Positions 57,726 through 64,000 of a DNA stretch of 64,000 nucleotides are shown piece by piece. Source of the DNA: Arabidopsis thaliana (Eukaryota; Streptophyta; Magnoliopsida; Brassicales; Brassicaceae); the NCBI RefSeq assembly GCF_000001735.4, contig NC_003071.7, positions 10,843,151 through 10,907,150 on the forward strand. Direction: 5' to 3'. The position numbers and the translations under genes were made by a program. The first letter of the stretch is position 1. Every line of letters begins with the position of its first letter. The notes below the pieces were generated by a model. That model was not told the origin of the DNA, did not search any database, and saw only the letters and a program-made list of their open reading frames with translations.

Positions 57726-58434
57726 TTCAACGCGTTGAGCTTTATCTCTTTTTTCGGGTTATTGATATGTTCAGTCTGATTATAATCGTAGTATTGTGTG
57801 ACACGTCTTGTAAGTTTATGTTAAATATTAGACATGATTAGATTTAGATCAATACAAATATAGTAGCTTCTTATGAATAAAAAAAAGTTGTATATCCAGC
57901 TTTTGCTTCTTATGTTTTGTGTATTTTTGTGTCGATTCATCTATATATGTTCGAAACGAACACACAACATGTAATGTTTTTGACAAAATTATTTTGGTGA
58001 TTGTAAAGGCAAACGCCATTTTGTAAAGCATGAAAAATGTATTGACGCCATTTAGTAAAGCATGAAAAATGTATTGTTATTTTTTGTATTTTCCTTTCAC
58101 ATACAATAAACTGAGTTTGACAACAACAGAAGCCTGCAGAGTTTAAAGCTCATTCAATGCTCATCAAAAATTTACAGACTCTCTTATCATTTGTCAAAAG
58201 AGAACCAAAGAGTACAAGCATGAAGAGGTTTCTCCAAGTGACTTATTACCAAATTTGAACATTACCAAAAAATAGGGATTCAACTCAAGGAGAATCTTAA
58301 TCACACATGGTTTTTCTTCTACACAAGAGATATAACAGCAAAGAAGTGTAATTTTTATCCGGAACTTTGAAAAATAGATCATAGAATGTATAGACTATAG
58401 AGTACAAGTCCATAAGTTACCAGTTTATATATCT
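57726..58434. other. spacer between convergent genes
   Basis: 3' UTRs of the plastid-protein gene and of VHA-c''1. One 27-bp segment (CGCCATTTTGTAAAGCATGAAAAATG-like, about 58014 and 58046) is repeated in tandem. No gene. Confidence 0.5.
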
Positions 58435-59344
58435 CTATTTTGTAGGCCATGTAGCTTGAGCTGACATAATAATCCCAACGATAACTCCAAATAACCCGAG
58501 AGCACTCCCAAAGATCTCAATCACAAGAATCTTAACAAAGAGCGTCGAGTTCTGAGCATCAGACAATGCGCAACTGCTTCCAATGATTCCTACACATAAC
58601 CTGCAACAAACAAACAAATCCCCATAAACAGTGAGAATTTCAATGTTTACAAAGGTTCAGGAGGGGAACAATTAGAGGATGAAGAAGGTTATACAGACCC
58701 GCATACAAGGTTTGCGAATCCAACAATGATTCCAGAAGCAAAGATTGCATATCCAGCTCTTAGAGACTCAGCATCATACATCTTTGATGATGGTACACTC
58801 TCCAACTTCGTTTGTAATATGATTGCCACAATAACACCGTATATAGCCACGGCTTCACAGAAGATTACACTGAAAAACAATGAACAAACACTTGTTCATT
58901 CACATAGTTCTAGCATCTAAATCAGAGCCAATGTGACAAATCTCTAGATCAACCTTTCTTTCTTCAATCTCCTAAACTACAATCTAATGGCATACGCATT
59001 GGTTCACACAAATTGATAAAAAAATTCGTGAAATTGAAATTGAATCGAAGGCAAAACCTGATGAGATTCTTGGAAGTGATTCGAGGAGCTTCAATGGCGG
59101 CACCGATCAAACTACTTCCGGTAATGTAAATTCCCCTAAACCATAAAGAGAGAGAGCAAAATAGTTTTCGTAAGCATGATGATTTCGCAAATCAATGGGG
59201 AGAAGAAGAAAAGGATTTATACCAGGCAGCACCAAGAACAGAGACGCCGATGGAGATGGCGATTCCGATGGCGGAGAAAGTGTACGGGGAGATTCTCACC
59301 AGAGCCGCGCCCCATGAACTCGCATGAATAGCCACACCGGACAT
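58435..59344 (-). CDS. VHA-c''1: V-type H+-ATPase proteolipid subunit c''1
   Basis: Four exons from the 5' end: 59223-59344, 59058-59135, 58699-58869 and 58435-58600; 178 aa. Four hydrophobic helices make up two duplicated hairpins, with the family's acidic residue in [11 protein letters not shown] and a conserved [14 protein letters not shown] near the end. The subunit belongs to the rotating proteolipid ring of the V0 sector, which moves protons into the vacuole and endomembrane lumens. The N-terminal extension ([20 protein letters not shown]) and length distinguish c'' from the shorter c subunits. A near-identical paralogue exists in Arabidopsis, so c''1 versus c''2 rests on chromosomal order. 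Confidence 0.94.
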
Positions 59345-59518
59345 TTTCTCTCTATCTCTTTGATATGAATGAATTTGATTTGTCTCTTTCTCTGTCTTTC
59401 GGAGGAGGAGATGATTAACAGAGCCTGTGCGATCTGAAATTGAGCAACTCCAAATCACGCGCTGATGAATGCGCGTGAATTCAATTACCATCGTATAGGC
59501 CTCGTAAGCGATACGAAT

Positions 59519-59545
59519 AGCCCACTTTGATCGGACTATTGGGCC
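59519..59545 (-). promoter_or_regulatory. pair of site II elements upstream of VHA-c''1
   Basis: AGCCCA (59519-59524, so TGGGCT on the gene's strand) and TGGGCC (59540-59545) lie about 175-200 bp before the ATG. Such pairs are typical of plant housekeeping promoters bound by TCP factors. Confidence 0.5.
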
Positions 59546-60003
59546 TTGTTCCTCATTTGAATATCCGGGACAATCTCGTTGTTCAGAGTTTCACGATAAA
59601 ATAGTAACTGACGATGGCTCACTCAGCCTCATCACTAGACTGACTTTTCCAGCATCCGCAAACCGATAAGTGGCGATGTGGTCAAAGCCGACCCTCGAGT
59701 TTACTGCATATCTAACATACGTCATTCTGCAAGAACACAACATATTCGGTAAACGCAGGAATTGGAATAACTTTCTAGTTACAAAACAAATGAGACTGAA
59801 GCAGAATTATTATTATGCAAAAGTGACAAAAAAATATATCCTACCAAACAATAAATTATTGTATGCCGCCTCATGTTATAACTTACTCAAATTGCGAGAA
59901 TTTAACAGAACAAAACCTCCAAACCCCAAACTATAAAATTGTAAGAAAAGACAAAACAAAAACAGAGAAATCAATCATTCGTCACCATCCTCATGTCCCC
60001 CAA
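59546..60003. other. spacer
   Basis: Distal VHA-c''1 promoter and DBP1 3' UTR. The ORF at 59670-59936 is AT-rich and not gene-like. Confidence 0.45.
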
Positions 60004-61828
60004 TTAGTTTCCCAAGCCATCCAAGTAGCTCTGTAAATCTTTTAAACCCTCCGCCGAGAAGCTTCTGTGAACTCTCAACCTCGGCGCTACCAAGTTCGGT
60101 GGTGGCTGTGGCTGAAGACACACAACCACTGCCGTCACATTATCAGCACTCTTCCTCTTCAAAGCTTCCTCAACCAGCTCCTTACTACACATGACCGGGT
60201 CATTGTGCTCCTGTAGTCTCCTTCTGGCAAAATCTACAGCATTCTGGCTCATGAACACATCCCAAACCCCGTCACACCCAATTATAAGGAACTCATCCTC
60301 TTCTGTTAGTTTTGTTGTCATGAGCTCAGGCTCTGCAATTAGAGGTCCACAATCAGAACCATCTTTCTTCTTCTTCATGCCTTCCATATGAAAGTCACCT
60401 AGCGCTCGAGCCACATTAAGTTGTCCATTTAGATAGCCATCGAATACATGTCCACCCGATGCTTCAATGCGTCTCCTTTCCTTACTGCTCATGGGTTTGT
60501 GGTCTCTTGACATTTCAATGGCTTTTCCCTGACGGGATAAGACTGCTCTGCAATCTCCAGCGTTTGCTACCACCAACGACCTGTTACCACAAAACTATAT
60601 GTTAACACGGTACCAAACGGTTTCATACCAGAATACTAATAGAGTATGAAATGAGCAAGTATATACGTGACTCAAAGACCATATGAGACAATAACTACAT
60701 TATAGCAGCAGCACATATGGGCAGAGAATACATCTACAGGCGAATTAGTTGTACATGATTGTGTTAAAGGTCAAGATTATGCACACTACGCAGTTGAGGA
60801 TAAGCATCTATTCCCAAACACGTTTTTCTTTAACATAACCAAGATGTAAGAGTTTAGGTTAGACAAAACTAAAAGATAATAAGAGTTGAATCAACAAACC
60901 TTCCAAAAAGAATAGCTGCCAAAGCAGTAGTTCCTGAAGCAAGGCTCCCATCCAATGAACACGCCTCTAAGAAGGCAGTGTCTGTTTGAAGAAATGCTGA
61001 AGATAACACCTTATTGATTTCACTAGGAAACTCTTGATCTTCAACAATGTACCTCGGTATATGGTGACATGCAAACTCAGCGGCATGCTTCCCACCATGT
61101 CCATCAAATACCTAATAACAAACAAAATTCAATAAGAGATCCCCATATTTTCACTACATTCACAGTTGTTTGCTTATGCTACAAATCTACAAAAAATCAG
61201 GAAAACTGAAGAAAGAACATACCCCATAGAAGGCACTTGGACCAGCCTCAGAATTCAGAAGGCCAAAGCTATCCATGAAATTATCAACGCATAGATAAGC
61301 ATCTTCCATGCTTGACCTGGAGCCAATATCAGACCAAGCTCCAGAACGCGTAGCAGGAACAAACTCAGACTTGTTCTTCTCTATAGTAAACTCATTCTCA
61401 ACAGATATATCTGACACCATTGTCTTCACCTACCAAAATGAAAATCAATCAGAAAACCTCAAACATCTCATAATGACACATTAAAAACAGAAACTTTCTA
61501 CCTTAATTATACACATTAGGAAACCAATAATGATCAAATCCAAAAGCAGAGCAATAATTACAAAACCTCAACTTAAATTGATCATTCAATACACAAAATA
61601 AACCTAACTGATCCACAAATCAAGTTGAAGAGAAACGAATCTTACGAGAGATGAGTGTCGAACCAGTGACCTCTTATTACACGGCGCCAACGATCGCTCG
61701 CCGTCGAAGGTTTGCCTGTAAACGGCAGCAGCGGCGGAGGAAGAAGAGAAGGAGAGTGGATTCGGCGGTTTACCGCCGTAACTCGAACTCCCATTCTCTG
61801 GATCAGAAATTCCTCTAGTTTCTTCCAT
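60004..61828 (-). CDS. DBP1: DNA-binding protein phosphatase 1, PP2C family
   Basis: Four exons from the 5' end: 61646-61828, 61223-61429, 60900-61111 and 60004-60580; 392 aa. After a Ser/Ala-rich N terminus, the PP2C domain begins at SGAWSDIGSRSSMEDAYLC. It continues with the metal-binding VFDGHGGKHAA, SGTTALAAIL, VANAGDCRA, RALGD and the late IGCDGVWDVFM and KSADNVTAVVV motifs, so all metal-ligand aspartates I can check are present. PP2C enzymes remove phosphate from Ser/Thr. DBP factors also bind DNA through an N-terminal DNC-type motif, and DBP1 is linked to potyvirus susceptibility and transcriptional control in the literature. The length agrees with the known 392-aa protein. Confidence 0.93.
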
Positions 61829-63411
61829 ATTGAAACATCATCGTATAAAAATTCAATAAGCAATTATGGAAACAGCTGACGAGTCAACTCACGAGTGAGC
61901 GAGTCGATTAAAAACGATTTAACGAAGAATGTAGCTTTAGATGAGAGATTCGTAAACAATGGATTCAGAATCGAAAACAAAATTGAAGAGATTGTTGAAA
62001 GGTTACACGAATTTCAGGGTTTAAGAGAAAATTAGGGTTTTGTGGAAGAAATTGGAACACGCAGAAAGAGAGAGATAATAAAACTGTTCGCCGGCGGAGG
62101 CGAGAAATATGAGTCCGACGGTTATTTAAAAGGCAAAAAGAAAAAGGAAAAAGGAAAAAGGAAGCTTAACATAAACACGAAACGTCGGCGTATTATTTAC
62201 TTTTTCTCTTTGCTTTTTTTTTTCCTTTTTGTTTTTGAAGTGAGAGATTTTTTTTCTTATTAAAAAAGGGATATATTTACAGTTTATATGAGAAGTAAAC
62301 ATAGTATTTTGAAAAATAGCAAGAAAGGAAATCTGAAATTTTAGACTAATAGCAAAAAGATTTTGAGTTAAGTTGACAAAATTGAATTTTAGTAACTTGG
62401 GACCTTTTTTACATCTTTTTTATATAAAAAAAGTCGACACATGAGATATTACTTATAAAATTAAAAATACATTATTTTCATGAATATTTAATAGAGTTTA
62501 TGAATTTCTCACATATGTTAATTATTAAGTGCTGAAAAATGTTTAATTGTTTTTCTGTATAAATGTTAAGTACTGAAAAATGCTTGGAATGTTTTTCTAT
62601 ATTTATATCTCTGCTATTTATATGTGTGATTTAGTGTTATTTAGGGCATTAAATATAAGATATTAAAATATTAAATTTTTCTATAATTTAAAAATAAGTA
62701 AATAAACATGTTGTAGACCGTAATTGCCAGATTATTTGTGCTGTTTCCTAAATACTTTTACATTCTTTGATGGTCACCAAATTAACTATAAGAAAAATTA
62801 GGACTCAGTCTCATTAATTTTTCGGAAGAGAAAAAGAATCAGTCTCATGGTAGTTGTTAGGAAATATTTGAATATTGTTTCGCCATTAGAAACTTTTTAT
62901 GTGGATTTTTTTCCTGAAAACGATGGTTACTATTAATTAAACGGACCGACAAGAACCTTGTTGACGTGGTAACAAGTGATGACACATGCTAATTGGCCAT
63001 CATTGTCAAATAATTTGTTCGCAAGGCGTGATACGTGTACGTTGTTATTCAGACGTAGCAAACAGATTCACGACTTTTGTTCAATTTGTCTTTGTATGGA
63101 GTATGGACCTAACATCTCCAACGGACCAATGCTATTGGGTCAAGTCCATCTTTTCTAGGTTAAGTTCATTCTTTGGGCTTTAGTTAAGTATAGAGAAAGA
63201 ACATATTGGAAGAAAAATTTAGATGTGGTTTGTATTGCATGCGCATATGAAATGTAATAATTTGAGGATACATATATAGTAAGAAAAAATGAGTGACCCA
63301 AGTAAGAATGGGTTAGTAGTTATATATATGTTGGAGGTGAAAGGAATAAAATAAAATTTGTTCTAGGTGGATTCTTAAGAAAAAGAAGGAAACGAAAACA
63401 GAGGAATAACA
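61829..63411. other. intergenic region
   Basis: DBP1 leader and promoter (pyrimidine-rich on its strand to about 62110), then a long AT-rich spacer. A near-duplicate of about 36 bp occurs at 62527-62561 and 62567-62603 (TAAGT-CTGAAAAATG...GTTTTTCT-TAT). A TATATATATG box at about 63320-63330 is placed to serve the next gene. Confidence 0.5.
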
Positions 63412-63949
63412 ATGGCAGGGAGAATAAGCTGCTGTCTAAATCTTCCTCCCCTAGATTCAAATTCTGCACAATCATTAGCTTCACTGCTCAAGACAACGTC
63501 AAAGATCTCTTGGTATCTCTTCTATTCATGAAAAGTTATTATTTACCTGATAATTTTTCATATCAATGATCTTTGTTCTTTTATTGTTTAGTAGGAGAAC
63601 AGAAAATGAGACAGAGCCACGGAAAAACAAGTGTTCTTTTGTCTTGGGGGTGGCGGCAACTGTCGTAATCGGCGGGATTCAGATCAATGATGTTGCATCA
63701 GTGGAAGCTGCGGTTGTGAAATCGCCGGTAGAAGAGATGGCTGCGGGTGTGGTGCCGCCGCGGAGGTGGAGTGACAAGAGGACGTGTCCGCCTTGGCTTG
63801 AGAACTCGCTAGAGACCATCGTACCGGAGAATCTTCCTCGTCCGTCTGCTCATCGACGTTTGGAGTTAGCCGGATTAGCTAAGGGTGATGCACCGCCGGT
63901 CGGTGTGGTGATGACACGTGTCAACAGGGGTGGTTGTTTCTCCGTGTAA
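63412..63949 (+). CDS. small plant protein, function not recognised, possibly plastid or mitochondrial
   Basis: Two exons, 63412-63512 and 63592 (or 63595)-63949; 152 or 151 aa. The N terminus (MAGRISCCLNLPPLDSNSAQ) is Ser-rich with almost no acidic residues, and after the splice comes a basic NKCSFVLG and a hydrophobic ATVVIGGIQI stretch, as in an organelle-targeted or membrane-anchored protein. The C-terminal half is conserved-looking (WSDKRTCPPWLENSLETIVPENLPRPSAHRRLE, ending VNRGGCFSV). The acceptor is a tandem TAGTAG. The codon use and G/C-rich exon 2 support a real gene. I do not know its role. Confidence 0.7.
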
Positions 63950-64000
63950 ATTGGAAGTTCATTACGTGTAAGGGAGATTGTTAGGCAGGTGTAAAAAAAG

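Noticed and set aside
62042..62263. 73-codon Lys-rich ORF next to DBP1
   Set aside because: Antisense of the pyrimidine-rich DBP1 leader; low complexity.
1..64000. CRISPR arrays, operons, rRNA or canonical tRNA genes
   Set aside because: None seen; no spaced identical repeats, no cloverleaf-like box A/box B pairs of good quality, and the DNA is plant nuclear.

Overview
The window is plant nuclear DNA. It has short AT-rich introns with GT-AG borders, intron-rich genes on both strands and AT-rich spacers. Several products are recognisable as Arabidopsis thaliana proteins: EBF1, CESA10, AKT6/SPIK, DBP1, VHA-c'' and MEF8. Their order fits A. thaliana chromosome 2, about At2g25480 to At2g25625; that assignment is from memory of the genes, not from a search. 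Exon coordinates were spliced by hand from reading frame and splice signals. The hand-spliced lengths for EBF1 (628 aa), AKT6 (888 aa), VHA-c'' (178 aa) and DBP1 (392 aa) agree with the lengths I remember for those proteins.

Layout. 0-7.5 kb: a WVD2-like/TPX2-family microtubule protein (+), a small secreted ECA1/DUF784 cysteine-rich protein (-), and the ethylene-signalling F-box gene EBF1 (-) with a U-rich 3' UTR. 7.5-17.8 kb: a gene-poor tract with a 406-bp non-autonomous hAT element with a perfect 8-bp target duplication, a Maf-like pyrophosphatase gene broken by one in-frame stop, an unrecognised 95-aa secreted peptide and a Helitron-like candidate. 17.8-29 kb: a Golgi-type nucleotide-sugar/triose-phosphate-translocator-family carrier (+), an AFG1-like mitochondrial AAA ATPase (+, 13 exons) and CESA10 (-, 14 exons). 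29-37.1 kb: a TE-rich tract with exon-like remnants of an unknown gene, a G-rich run and a full-length LINE with two open ORFs, a poly(A) tail and a perfect 14-bp target duplication. 37-47 kb: a DnaJ/DUF3444 protein (+), a decayed tandem copy of a RING-H2 gene followed by the intact gene (-), and a Sel1/TPR protein (-) divergent from the mitochondrial editing factor MEF8 (+) across about 260 bp. 48-64 kb: an Agenet/Tudor protein (+), the pollen K+ channel AKT6/SPIK (+), a small probable plastid protein (+), V-ATPase subunit c''1 (-), the PP2C phosphatase DBP1 (-) and a small unrecognised protein (+).

These are independent eukaryotic genes, not an operon or gene cluster. I found no undescribed multi-gene system. 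The observations most worth following are the apparently young LINE with an ATGA ORF1/ORF2 junction, the single-stop Maf gene, the decaying RING duplicate, the GC-AG intron in AKT6, competing acceptors in the Tudor gene, the U-rich EBF1 3' UTR, and the unidentified exon remnants upstream of CESA10.
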